A DNA stretch of 51,570 nt from Candidatus Paceibacter sp. (lineage in GTDB: Bacteria; Patescibacteriota; Minisyncoccia; UBA6257; 02-FULL-45-10c): positions 1 through 51,570 of the forward strand of contig DYGE01000006.1 in assembly GCA_020724845.1 (NCBI GenBank). Reading direction: 5' to 3'. The notes beneath the pieces are model-generated. The model did no database searches and was not told the DNA's origin. It saw only the letters and a list, made by a program, of their open reading frames with translations. Made by a program: the position numbers and the translations under genes. How positions within the stretch are numbered: position 1 is the first letter of the stretch; each line of letters starts with the position of its first letter. This document shows positions 32,201-38,993 of the stretch, in pieces.

Positions 32201-32834
32201 GTTTACTCCGTTTTTTGCTGAAGCGCTGTATCTGTCATTAACGGACTCCCTGAAATTAGGAAGCGATGAAGCGCTTGAGTCGGTTCATCTTGATAGTTGG
32301 CCGGAAACTGATGAAAAAATGATTGACTATTCGCTTTTAGAAAAAATGGAAGAAGTTCGTAAAATTTCCAGTCTGGCGCTTGCTCTTCGATCAGAAAAAG
32401 GAATAAAGGTCCGCCAGCCCTTGCGAGCCCTAAAAATTAAAAGCAGAAAATTAGACGTTAGTGACGGTGAACTTTTAGAAATTCTCAAGGACGAGGTAAA
32501 TGTTAAGATGGTTGAGTGGGATATGGAGCTGGAGGCTGACATTGATCTGGATACCAAGATTACGCCAGAACTCAAAGAAGAAGGTTTGTTTAGAGACCTG
32601 ATCAGGATGATTCAGGGATTAAGGCATGATGCAAAATTTGTTCCGAAAGACAGAATAGCGCTTATGATTAAGCCGACCAGCGACTTGGTTGAATTCTTGA
32701 AGCTGAACGAAAAGAAGATCAAGGGAGAAGTCGGCGCTGATAGTTTGAAAATCGGCCAATCGGATAAATTTGACGCTGAAATAAACACTAAATTGGACGG
32801 AAAGCCGGTTTGGATTGGAGTTAGGAAATTATAA
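29277..32834 (+). CDS. ileS: Isoleucyl-tRNA synthetase with inserted histidine-phosphatase domain
   Basis: Class I synthetase of 1185 residues. HIGH box HMGH (55-58), CP1 editing domain with TTTPWTLPSN and HIAPAFGEDD, zinc pairs C472/C475 (WECKKC) and C708/C711 (RCSQC), KMSKS at 809-813, anticodon-binding domain, and a eukaryote-like (IleS2-type) C-terminus. Between the two CxxC pairs, where IleRS normally has a short linker, lies a complete histidine-phosphatase fold of about 195 residues (496-690) with all catalytic residues: R501, H502, R560, E584, H647. Further low-complexity inserts occur near residues 211-225, 747-756, 878-889 and 945-951. The synthetase motifs are all intact, so it should be active. 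Confidence 0.96.
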   Translation: MLRNLKEIKLPELEEKVLKFWKLNDIFGKVQAARKKKGKRYRFFEGPPTANGRPHMGHVEGRAFKDVLPRFKTMQGYYVRRKAGWDTHGLPVEIEVEKELGLKNKQEIEKFGIAEFNEKAKSSVWKYQDEWEKFTDRIGFWLDLKDAYVTYKPKYIESLWWVFKQFDKRNLLKQSFKIIPYCPRCQTPLSSHEMGMPGVYQKTKDPSIYVKFEIRNSKSETKKPKTYLLVWTTTPWTLPSNVAIAVSPKLTYTKYKIGNEYLWSYNPPPTDEEAEVVEKVSGKKLIGLSYKQLFSVKGPWQKNKKFFKVYGADFVSTEEGTGMVHIAPAFGEDDMNLVKSFQDELVGQIPITIDGRGFVQKGLPGAGKFAKKADEDIIRDLERRRALFKAGVIEHDYPFCWRCSTPLLYTSRFSWFVEMSKLKGKLLKNNEEVNWTPSHIKDGRFGEWLKEVKDWAISRDRYWGTPLPIWECKKCDHREVVGGLADLDKLRPSDNNFFLLRHGEAEHNVSSMIASGPERGKNISKLTAKGKQQTEEAGKGLVRLLGKKGLDVIYTSPFYRTKQTAKIVSKLTGAKMVVEKRLAEINCGTFNWAAENKFHSFFADKLERFTKAPPGGETLNEVKERMLEAVRDINSKHKNKNILLVSHGDPLWVLEGAMRGLSNEEILGLDYIKTDGKCRKVDFHNWPYNKNAELDLHRPYVDGIKLRCSQCAGDMFRVKEVADVWFDSGAMPFAQDHYPFACESATNYKLQASSLESCTDFPADYISEGVDQTRGWFYTLLAVATALGLENPYKNVITLGLVLDKNGQKMSKSKGNVVSPWDMINKYGADTVRWYFYTINAPADPKKFDEQDLGKMMRKFLMTVYNSFVFFDTYARKNLQLTTNRAQPANILDKWILSRLNQVIEKVTESLEKYDVVSAGKNIEELVDDLSRWYIRRSRARLQKPNPSADGKKDYESASGVLGYCLLELSRIMAPFTPFFAEALYLSLTDSLKLGSDEALESVHLDSWPETDEKMIDYSLLEKMEEVRKISSLALALRSEKGIKVRQPLRALKIKSRKLDVSDGELLEILKDEVNVKMVEWDMELEADIDLDTKITPELKEEGLFRDLIRMIQGLRHDAKFVPKDRIALMIKPTSDLVEFLKLNEKKIKGEVGADSLKIGQSDKFDAEINTKLDGKPVWIGVRKL
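29907..29951 (+). repeat. Tandem 14-nt repeat inside ileS editing domain
   Basis: Two tandem copies of GAAATTCGAAATCC-type units read in frame as FEIRNSKSETKKPK just before the conserved TYLLVWTTTPWTLP segment. Confidence 0.65.
30762..31346 (+). other. Histidine-phosphatase (phosphoglycerate mutase-like) domain within IleRS
   Basis: Starts NNFFLLRHGEAEHN (R501, H502), continues with YTSPFYRTKQTAKIV (R560) and RLAEINCGTFNWA (E584), and ends ILLVSHGDPLW (H647). These match the catalytic set of the dPGM/SixA/CobC superfamily. The domain is in frame, has no stop and has similar codon use to the rest of ileS. Confidence 0.93.
32114..32129 (+). repeat. Palindrome TCCGTCAGCTGACGGA inside ileS
   Basis: Perfect 16-nt palindrome read in frame as NPSADG. 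The same 16-mer forms the core of the hup terminator (44133-44148), and related palindromes lie at 36234 and 40507. Confidence 0.75.
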
Positions 32835-32841
32835 ATTCGCC

Positions 32842-33384
32842 ATGGAAAATCCGGAAGAACAATTTAATAAGCGCCCAGAAGACCAGAAGCCTGAATGGTC
32901 GGAATCTCTTAGGGAAAGGTTTGAAGAAATATTAAGAAGGGCGGGGGAGGAGCATCTACTTGGAAAAGAGGGATACAAGTTCATAATTAGCGGCAGAGAT
33001 GCAAAAAGCGAGCCCTTTAAGGTCTTGGCAGAATTTGACACTATCGTTGAGGCTCAAGACTGGTACAAAACTTTCAGCGACTATATAGAGGAGGATGGGG
33101 GCGAGTTGCGCATTGATTATGGCCCTTCGCAAGCTTACGAGGAAGAATTCAATAAATTAATGAAAAAGGAAGGTATGGAAAAACATACCCGCCCGTTAAA
33201 ATATAAGTATATTGTGCAGGTTCCTTATCCAGATCCTAGCCATCCCACCATTTTAGCGGAATTTGACACTAAGGAGGCTCGGAAGAAGTGGTGTGAAAAC
33301 GAGGGAAGGGGCTTTGAAATTGCTGACGTTGGTAAGCTTCAGTTAGTGGACGTTCCCGAGGCAGCCGACGAATCAGATGACTAA
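32842..33384 (+). CDS. Hypothetical acidic protein with internal duplication
   Basis: A 180-residue soluble protein with many Glu and Asp. Two similar segments are visible: YKFIISG...KVLAEFDTIVEAQDWYK and YKYIVQV...TILAEFDTKEARKKWCE, each followed by a short beta-rich stretch. This suggests a tandem duplication of a roughly 55-residue unit. No family recognised. Start ATG 32842 (MENPEEQF) follows the ileS stop by 7 nt, so it is probably co-transcribed with ileS. No transmembrane segment or signal peptide. Confidence 0.72.
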   Translation: MENPEEQFNKRPEDQKPEWSESLRERFEEILRRAGEEHLLGKEGYKFIISGRDAKSEPFKVLAEFDTIVEAQDWYKTFSDYIEEDGGELRIDYGPSQAYEEEFNKLMKKEGMEKHTRPLKYKYIVQVPYPDPSHPTILAEFDTKEARKKWCENEGRGFEIADVGKLQLVDVPEAADESDD

Positions 33385-33414
33385 AACACCCCTTAATGCG
33401 GGGTGTTTTAGTTT
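33383..33414. terminator. Bidirectional terminator, 32842 gene / trpS
   Basis: Stem AAAACACCCC / GGGGTGTTTT with a short loop and T/A-rich flanks between converging genes. It overlaps the trpS stop. Confidence 0.88.
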
Positions 33415-34382
33415 AATAAGCCCAGCCTGTTTTTTACTTCCTTCATTTTCGCGGCAGCGAGTTTTTTAGCTTTTTTGGCGCCTGTATCAAGTACCGATTT
33501 TAATTTCTTATCAGGCATCTTTGATTCCCTGAACGGCTTAAGCGCCTCTATAGTTACTGCGGCGAGATCTCCCTTAAGTTGTCCGTAGCCCTTGCCGGCA
33601 TATTTCTTTTCTAGCTCCTTTGTAGTTTTTCCAGCGAGCGCCTCGTAGATAAGCAAAAGATTGGATACCCCGGTTTTATTTCCTGGGTCGTATTTTACTT
33701 CAGATTCGGAATCGGTAACTGCGCGTTTTATTTTTTTCTCTATGTCTTTCGGAGAATCATCCAGGAACAAACATCCTTCCGGCAATGATTTTGACATTTT
33801 CTTTCCAGGGTCATTTAAGCTCATTACGCGCGGGGTTTTAGTTAAAACGGCTTGCGGCTCTACAAAAGTTTCCCCAAAGCGATTATTAAATCTTCTCGCT
33901 ATGTCTCGGGTAAGCTCTAAGTGTTGAAGCTGGTCTTCGCCGACCGGAACGAATTTCGCGTCATAAAGCAAAATGTCCGCTGCCATTAAAAGAGGGTAAG
34001 TTAAAAGTCCGACCGCCGTACCTAATTTTTGTTCGCGCTTTTCTTTAAATTGAGTCATCCTTTCTGCCTCTCCAAGCGGGGTAAGGGCGTTGAAAATCCA
34101 TGCAAGTTCGGTTGATTCTGGAACATGCGATTGCGTGAAGACCGTTGATTTTTTTGGGTTAATGCCGGAGGCAAGATAGGCGCGCGCAACTCCAAAAACC
34201 TCGCCCATTTTTTGCCTTTCGTCAAAATCAATGGTTAATGAATGATAATCGGCGATGAAAAAGTAGCAGTCATATTTGCCGGAATTTTGCAGTTCTACGA
34301 AATTTTTGAGCGCGCCCAAATAATTGCCGAGATGCAGTCGGCCAGTAGGTTGGATGCCTGATATTAAGATGGGTTTAGACAT
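33408..34382 (-). CDS. trpS: Tryptophanyl-tRNA synthetase
   Basis: Charges tRNA-Trp. Class I motifs: SGIQPTGRLHLGNYLGAL (HIGH equivalent HLGN), FIADYHSLT, VGEDQLQHLELTRDIARRFN and GKKMSKSLPEG (KMSKS). At 324 residues it is normal. It is convergent with the ileS-linked gene and preceded by a repeat-rich spacer from rnj. It might be co-transcribed with rnj. Confidence 0.97.
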   Translation of the reverse strand: MSKPILISGIQPTGRLHLGNYLGALKNFVELQNSGKYDCYFFIADYHSLTIDFDERQKMGEVFGVARAYLASGINPKKSTVFTQSHVPESTELAWIFNALTPLGEAERMTQFKEKREQKLGTAVGLLTYPLLMAADILLYDAKFVPVGEDQLQHLELTRDIARRFNNRFGETFVEPQAVLTKTPRVMSLNDPGKKMSKSLPEGCLFLDDSPKDIEKKIKRAVTDSESEVKYDPGNKTGVSNLLLIYEALAGKTTKELEKKYAGKGYGQLKGDLAAVTIEALKPFRESKMPDKKLKSVLDTGAKKAKKLAAAKMKEVKNRLGLLN

Positions 34383-34383
34383 G

Positions 34384-34441
34384 AGTGTTTAGCGTTTAAC
34401 GTTTAGTGAATTTTTTAACCCTATACGCTAACCGCTGTACC
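34384..34441. repeat. TTAGCG/GTTTA word-repeat spacer
   Basis: GTGTTTAGCGTTTAACGTTTAG and the complementary-style ACCCTATACGCTAACCGCTG words. They can partly fold back on each other. They resemble the inserts in uvrC and the repeat at 2817. Confidence 0.65.
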
Positions 34442-36193
34442 CTAAATTTCTATAAGTACCGGAAGAACCATTGGTCTTCTCTTAGTCTTATTATACAGAA
34501 GTTGTCCGATTTGGTCTCTAATGAGGGACTTCACGTAGTCTGGATCCGGATGGCTGTGCCGTGGGATGCGGGTCAGTAGGGATCTAAGTTTCATGCGGAT
34601 ATCATCCAGTAGCCTTTTGTTCTCTTTAAGGTAGATGAATCCCCTGGATATAATATCTGGTGTTTTGAGCAGGGTGCCATTCTCTCGGTTTAAGGTTGCG
34701 ATGATAACCACCATGCCCTCTTCAGATAATAGCCTTCTATCACGAAGCACTACTTCCTCTACGTCCCCGACGCCGAGGCCGTCCACCATAACATAGCTAG
34801 TTGGAACCTTTTCCTTGGTTACCACGAGCCCTTCTTCGGAGAGCAAGGCGACTTGTCCATTGTCCAAAATGACCGCATTTTCTTTCGGCATTCCGACTTT
34901 GTGAGCTATCTTAGTCGCTGCTTTTAATTTGAAATAATACGCGTGGATCGGAATCATAAATCTTGGCTTTACTAGTTTCAGCACCAACTCAATATCATCT
35001 GCCAAGCCGTGTCCGCTAGAGTGAATGTCTAATAATTTTGAGTTATAAGTTTCGTCCACCTGACGAGAAATGGCATCTTGCAACAGCTGGACACTTCTTT
35101 CATTTCCAGGCACAACCGAAGAAGAAAATATGACCGTGTCTGTCTTTTTGAAATGAATATGGCGGTGCTGGCCATTTGCCATCCTAGTAAGGGCCGCATT
35201 GGGCTCGCCTTGGCCGCCCGTTGAGAGAATCATCACCTTATTGTCTGGATATTTATGGACTTCTTCTACTGTTATAAATGTTCCCTTTTTTGCCTTGATG
35301 TGGCCGAGCCTTTGAGCTATTTGGATATTATCTTTCATCGATCGGCCGTTGGGCGCCACCTTTCTTCCGTGCTTTTCCGCCAATTTAATGATTTCCGCCA
35401 CTCTTGTAAGTAACGAGGCGAAGGTCGTCAGAATTATTCTTCCTTCAGAACCCATGATCAGTTTTTCCAGCTCGCTGGTCACGATTTCCTCCGAAAGAGA
35501 ATGTCCTTCAAAATCCGCGTTAGTGCTGTCAATAAACGCGGTATGGATATTTTTGTCAGCTAAGCGCGAGAATACATCGGTATTAGTCGCATTTCCTTTC
35601 AGGTCATATTCAACTCGGAAATCGCCGAAATGGGCCATATTGCCGGCTGGTGTTTCCAAGACGAAGCCGGTGGCATCCGGAATGGTGTGGTCCACATAAA
35701 AGAATTCAGCGGCAAAGTTTTCTGAAATTTTAAAACGATCCCCGCCTTTTATTACTTGGAATCTCGGCTTTGGAAGGCTTGGAAACTCTGAAAATCTTTT
35801 TTCAATCAGCGCCTTGGTGATTTCTACGCAGTAAATAAGGGGATTGCCAATTTTTTCGATAAGATATGGCAGGGCGTGTATGTGGTCGTAGTGGCCGTGG
35901 GTTAGAATCAGTCCGCGAATATTTTTCTTCTTTGGCTCTAGGTAGGCGGTATTTGGTATTATGTAGTCAATTCCAGGAGTTTCTTGTTCCGGAAATTGAA
36001 TGCCAACGTCAACTATTACTATTTCATTCTCATACTCAAAGAAAGCGCAGTTACGCCCAATTTCTTCCATTCCTCCTAGCGGGACAAATCGCACGGCGGC
36101 ATCTTTCTTGCTATTTGCCGTTCCATGCGCTAGCCCTCTTTTGGGAGCTAAGCTTGTCCTTTTTTTAAATATTCTTTTTGGTGCTCTAATCAC
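34442..36193 (-). CDS. rnj: Ribonuclease J
   Basis: Beta-CASP exo/endoribonuclease for mRNA decay and rRNA 5' maturation. Zinc motif HGHYDH at 99-104, beta-lactamase core HFGDFRVEYD, beta-CASP motifs STNADFEGHS, GQGEPNAALTRMANGQH, SSSVVPGNE and HSSGHG, and a C-terminal domain. The N-terminus carries a basic extension (MIRAPKRIFKKRTSLAPKRG) that could contact RNA. At 583 residues it is normal. RNase Y is also encoded in the window. Confidence 0.96.
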   Translation of the reverse strand: MIRAPKRIFKKRTSLAPKRGLAHGTANSKKDAAVRFVPLGGMEEIGRNCAFFEYENEIVIVDVGIQFPEQETPGIDYIIPNTAYLEPKKKNIRGLILTHGHYDHIHALPYLIEKIGNPLIYCVEITKALIEKRFSEFPSLPKPRFQVIKGGDRFKISENFAAEFFYVDHTIPDATGFVLETPAGNMAHFGDFRVEYDLKGNATNTDVFSRLADKNIHTAFIDSTNADFEGHSLSEEIVTSELEKLIMGSEGRIILTTFASLLTRVAEIIKLAEKHGRKVAPNGRSMKDNIQIAQRLGHIKAKKGTFITVEEVHKYPDNKVMILSTGGQGEPNAALTRMANGQHRHIHFKKTDTVIFSSSVVPGNERSVQLLQDAISRQVDETYNSKLLDIHSSGHGLADDIELVLKLVKPRFMIPIHAYYFKLKAATKIAHKVGMPKENAVILDNGQVALLSEEGLVVTKEKVPTSYVMVDGLGVGDVEEVVLRDRRLLSEEGMVVIIATLNRENGTLLKTPDIISRGFIYLKENKRLLDDIRMKLRSLLTRIPRHSHPDPDYVKSLIRDQIGQLLYNKTKRRPMVLPVLIEI

Positions 36194-36378
36194 TGAATTT
36201 AGCTGTTAGTTTTGAGTTGTTAGCCGTTAGCGATCCGCCGGCTGGCGGACTAAAAGCTAAGAACCTTAAAATAAAAGCTGATAATTTTAATTTTTTGTTA
36301 ATTTTACTAATTATTTTTTTTGATTTTGGTTTAGTTGGGAGCCTGCCGGTAGGCAGAGATTCTCCGTCGCGGCGGGGT
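36194..36378. repeat. AT-rich spacer with word repeats and GC palindromes
   Basis: Spacer between rnj and the tRNA-Leu locus. It has repeated GTTAG words (36204-36230), a GC palindrome TCCGCCGGCTGGCGGA (36234-36249), a T/A-rich stretch, and GCCTGCCGGTAGGC (36341-36354). No gene is seen. Confidence 0.6.
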
Positions 36379-36393
36379 TTATTATATACAATG

Positions 36394-36600
36394 TGCTGGG
36401 GAGGAGATTCGAACTCCTATAGTCTTGCGACTGTCCCGCTCTCCATAATTTGTGCGGCTGAGAGGATTTGAACCTCCACGGGATTGCTCCCACAGGCTCC
36501 TGAAGCCTGCGCGTCTGCCAATTCCGCCACAGCCGCATTTTGTTAATGTTATCGGGATGTGCCTGCCGGCAGGCAGGTCTGCCAGTTTCACCACCCCAGC
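36394..36600 (-). tRNA. Interrupted tRNA-Leu (probable anticodon GAG) with a tRNA-Leu gene inside it
   Basis: On the minus strand the two ends form all arms of a tRNA-Leu. Acceptor GCTGGGG/CCCCAGC is 7 of 7. D stem is GTG/CAC with the AAACTGGCAGA loop. Anticodon stem is TCCCG/CGGGA, variable arm AGTC-GCAA-GACT, T arm AGGAG-TTCGAAT-CTCCT 5 of 5, discriminator A. Two insertions break it: a GC palindrome (CCTGCCTGCCGGCAGG) at the D-loop/D-stem boundary and about 110 nt in the anticodon loop that contain the complete tRNA-Leu(CAG). Joining U33 to GAGAG gives anticodon GAG; this assignment is tentative. It may be a spliced tRNA or a recently broken one. Confidence 0.6.
36453..36536 (-). tRNA. tRNA-Leu(CAG)
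   Basis: Complete class II tRNA: acceptor GCGGCTG/CAGCCGC, anticodon arm CAGGC-TTCAGGA-GCCTG, variable arm GGGA-GCAA-TCCC, T arm GGAGG-TTCAAAT-CCTCT, discriminator A, no encoded CCA. It sits within the anticodon loop of the outer tRNA-Leu. Confidence 0.95.
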
Positions 36601-36628
36601 ACGCTGTATATAATATCCTGCCCTTCCA

Positions 36629-38290
36629 CTATTTAAATATTCTAGTTGTTTTCAGATACCAGCGATGAACGTTTTTGAAACGATCGGCTGGCGTATTTAT
36701 CACTCTTTCTTCAAATCCACCAAGGTTTTTTGGCCCGACATAGAGATAGGTCGGTGAATAGAGGAAGATAGCCGGCATGTCTTTGCTGATCAAGTTTTGC
36801 AGCTCCGACAATTCTTTTCCCCTAGATTCCGGGTCAAAATTTTTCCTAGTTGACTCCAGCAATGAATCGACCTTTTTGTTATTGTAAAGGGCCAAATTTA
36901 ATCCGGGATAGAATCTTTCAGAAGAATGCCAGAAAGAAAAGATATCCGGGTTGCTTCTTAGTATGTTTCCAAAAATTATCATTTGGTAATTTCTAGTTTT
37001 TATTACTTCGTTTGTTACGTCGGCTGGGTTCAGGAATATCGGCTTAAGTGAAATGCCGGCTTTAGCCCAATCCGCTTTAATGATTTCAATGGTTTCTGTT
37101 AGAAACGATATCTGCGGAACCACTATTGAAAATTCCAGCAGCTTCTCTTGTCCGCTTACTTTTTTCGTCCGAATATTGTTTTCTTCATTTAATTCCCATT
37201 GATCGTCTTCTAATAAGGAGACGGCTTCTTCTATAGAAAATTCAGTCATGGGGCTCGCGCTTATGTCATAGCCGTCCATAACTGGAAGGATCGGCTGATT
37301 GACTATGGATGCTCTTCCTAAGAAAACCTCATCAATAATTCTTTTTTTGTCTGTGGCCAAGCTAAGGGCCCGGATTAAGTCTGGGTCTTCGAGGTTGGGG
37401 GCCGCGCTTTTATTAAAGAAGATGGCATAATATTGCGGCATTCTTATTTCTAATATTTGATGGCTTAATTTCAGGTTGCCAAGATTTTTAGGACTTATTC
37501 CCCCTAAGCCGTCTATGCGCTTTTGATTAAAGGCATCGATAGCTTCCGCGGTGCTTGGGTAGAATTTAACCTCGAATTCCTTTATGAACGGTTTTTCTAA
37601 AGAGAAGTGCTCGTTAGTAGCCAGTTTGTAGCCGGTAATGAACCCATCTTTTCTTTTCTCTGAAGAGATGAATCTATAAGGGCCGCTACCGACTGGTTCC
37701 AGGTTAAATTCGGATAATCTGAAGTTTTCTACGGGGATAGCGCCAAATATATGCCGCGGTATTATTCTAAAGCCTTTTAGGTTATCTAAGAAAAAAGCGT
37801 AAGGCGTTCTTAACGCGAATTCTACCTCTCTTTCGCTGATTCTGTTCACGACTATGCCTTGCCAAGTCAGGAACAGCGGCGATCGGCTGTTAGGATTTTG
37901 TATGGCATCAATAGTGAAAAGAATGTCGTCGCTGGTTATCGGCTTGCCATCGCTCCAGCGAAGATTGGATTTTAAGGTAACATTCCAAGTCTGCCCATCC
38001 GGGCTGACCTTGTAACTCTCCGACAAATCAATTAGGCCGCTGAATAATAATTCTATAAGATCCCTATCAACGTCGTTTGTGCCGGCAATGACGGGATTTA
38101 TGGCTATTGGTTGGCCGATAACGCCTTCTCGATAAATCTGGCTTTCTACCGGGACCTCTATTGTGGCCGTTTGGAATATTAGAATGGCCCAGAGGATCCC
38201 CGATGCCAAGAAAATCAATAAAGACCCCCAGAAGATTTGGCGCTCGGTTTTTGTAAAGCTATTAAAAATTTGGTTTATAAAGTTAACCAT
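36629..38290 (-). CDS. Membrane-anchored peptide/oligopeptide-binding protein (SBP family 5)
   Basis: A 553-residue extracellular solute-binding protein like OppA. An N-terminal uncleaved membrane anchor is seen (about residues 17-40). The binding-protein signatures follow: PDGQTWNVTLKSNLRWSDGKPITSDDILFTI, GSGPYRF, and the C-terminal SPTYLYVGPKNLGG. Expected to capture peptides for an ABC importer, but no permease or ATPase is nearby. Upstream of secG on the minus strand, with GAAAGGAAC before the ATG. The tRNA locus follows its stop. Confidence 0.9.
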   Translation of the reverse strand: MVNFINQIFNSFTKTERQIFWGSLLIFLASGILWAILIFQTATIEVPVESQIYREGVIGQPIAINPVIAGTNDVDRDLIELLFSGLIDLSESYKVSPDGQTWNVTLKSNLRWSDGKPITSDDILFTIDAIQNPNSRSPLFLTWQGIVVNRISEREVEFALRTPYAFFLDNLKGFRIIPRHIFGAIPVENFRLSEFNLEPVGSGPYRFISSEKRKDGFITGYKLATNEHFSLEKPFIKEFEVKFYPSTAEAIDAFNQKRIDGLGGISPKNLGNLKLSHQILEIRMPQYYAIFFNKSAAPNLEDPDLIRALSLATDKKRIIDEVFLGRASIVNQPILPVMDGYDISASPMTEFSIEEAVSLLEDDQWELNEENNIRTKKVSGQEKLLEFSIVVPQISFLTETIEIIKADWAKAGISLKPIFLNPADVTNEVIKTRNYQMIIFGNILRSNPDIFSFWHSSERFYPGLNLALYNNKKVDSLLESTRKNFDPESRGKELSELQNLISKDMPAIFLYSPTYLYVGPKNLGGFEERVINTPADRFKNVHRWYLKTTRIFK

Positions 38291-38361
38291 CTCAAGTTCC
38301 TTTCAGGATTTGAGTCCTAGATCTTCAGCCGGGAGAATAGTCTAGTATCAGACTAGATTTG

Positions 38362-38577
38362 CTATATGACCAGATCAATAAGCGCTAAGACCGCAAAAGC
38401 TGTTGCTAAGACAATGGTGCTCCAATAAATAAATCTTTCCAGCCCTCTTCGGGTCTGATAAAAGCCGCTTTCGCTGCTGTCTCCTCCGAAAACTCCGGAT
38501 AAACCAGAAGACCGCTCCTGAAGCAGGATCAGTATAATTAAGAGTATGGAAACAGTTAGTTGCGCTATAGGGAGCAT
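38362..38577 (-). CDS. secG: Protein translocase subunit SecG
   Basis: A 71-residue protein with two transmembrane helices around a conserved loop: LTVSILLIILILLQERSSGLSGVFGG, then RGLERFIYWSTIVLATAFAVLALI. The LLQ...GLSG..GG pattern is typical of SecG, the small subunit that helps SecA-driven export. The neighbouring genes for a binding protein and a membrane protein fit an envelope cluster. Confidence 0.92.
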   Translation of the reverse strand: MLPIAQLTVSILLIILILLQERSSGLSGVFGGDSSESGFYQTRRGLERFIYWSTIVLATAFAVLALIDLVI

Positions 38578-38596
38578 GAATTAGGTATTGGCTTTT

Positions 38597-38971
38597 TTAT
38601 AGCCGGGGTTTTTGAAATAAAGATTTGGCAGAGAAATTAAGCAAAATATTCACTAAGGTAATCAACAGAGTTGAATATATAAGCGGTTCAATTCCTGTAA
38701 TTGTAACATTCTCGCTTAAAATGTCAAGAAGATAGAGCATGCTGGCGTTTATTACCAGGGTAAACAGGCCCAAGGTAAGGATGACTGCTGGGGAGAGGAT
38801 AAATTTGACGATTGGCCTCACGTATAGGTTTATAAGCGTGAAAACGCCCGCCGCTATTAATAAATTGACAAAATCAGCAGATACCTCGAATCCATCAATA
38901 AACTGAGCCGCTACAATAAGGGCTATTAGGTTGGTAAAAAAGAAGAATATAAGCCTGCTGATCAATCGCAT
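38597..38971 (-). CDS. Four-helix membrane protein, holin-like superfamily IV
   Basis: A 124-residue protein with four hydrophobic helices. The region LINLYVRPIVKFILSPAVILTLGLFTLVINASMLYLLD matches the widely distributed family annotated as phage holin family protein (mycobacterial 4-TMS type). Despite that name, most members are chromosomal and not lytic, and nothing phage-like is nearby. It lies between secG and uvrC on the same strand. Confidence 0.85.
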   Translation of the reverse strand: MRLISRLIFFFFTNLIALIVAAQFIDGFEVSADFVNLLIAAGVFTLINLYVRPIVKFILSPAVILTLGLFTLVINASMLYLLDILSENVTITGIEPLIYSTLLITLVNILLNFSAKSLFQKPRL

Positions 38972-38993
38972 ACATTTATTATAACCTTTTTAT

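Larger units (their letters stand above)
36381..36614. repeat. Inverted repeats enclosing the nested tRNA locus
   Basis: Arms 36381-36401 and 36594-36614 (21 nt each, 19 matching) include the acceptor stem of the outer tRNA (GCTGGGG) and continue past it through GTGC and ATTATATACA. In the RNA they would extend the acceptor helix to about 20 bp with one two-base mismatch. Confidence 0.8.

Noticed and set aside
36394-36600. Group I intron in tRNA-Leu
   Set aside because: The inserted segment is only about 110 nt, most of it a tRNA. There is no room or sequence for the P3-P8 core of a group I intron.
36381-36614. Insertion sequence bounded by inverted repeats
   Set aside because: The inverted repeats coincide with the outer tRNA acceptor stem and enclose no transposase; there are no clear target-site duplications.
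38597-38971. Phage lysis holin
   Set aside because: The family name is misleading; no phage genes are nearby and such proteins are common on chromosomes.
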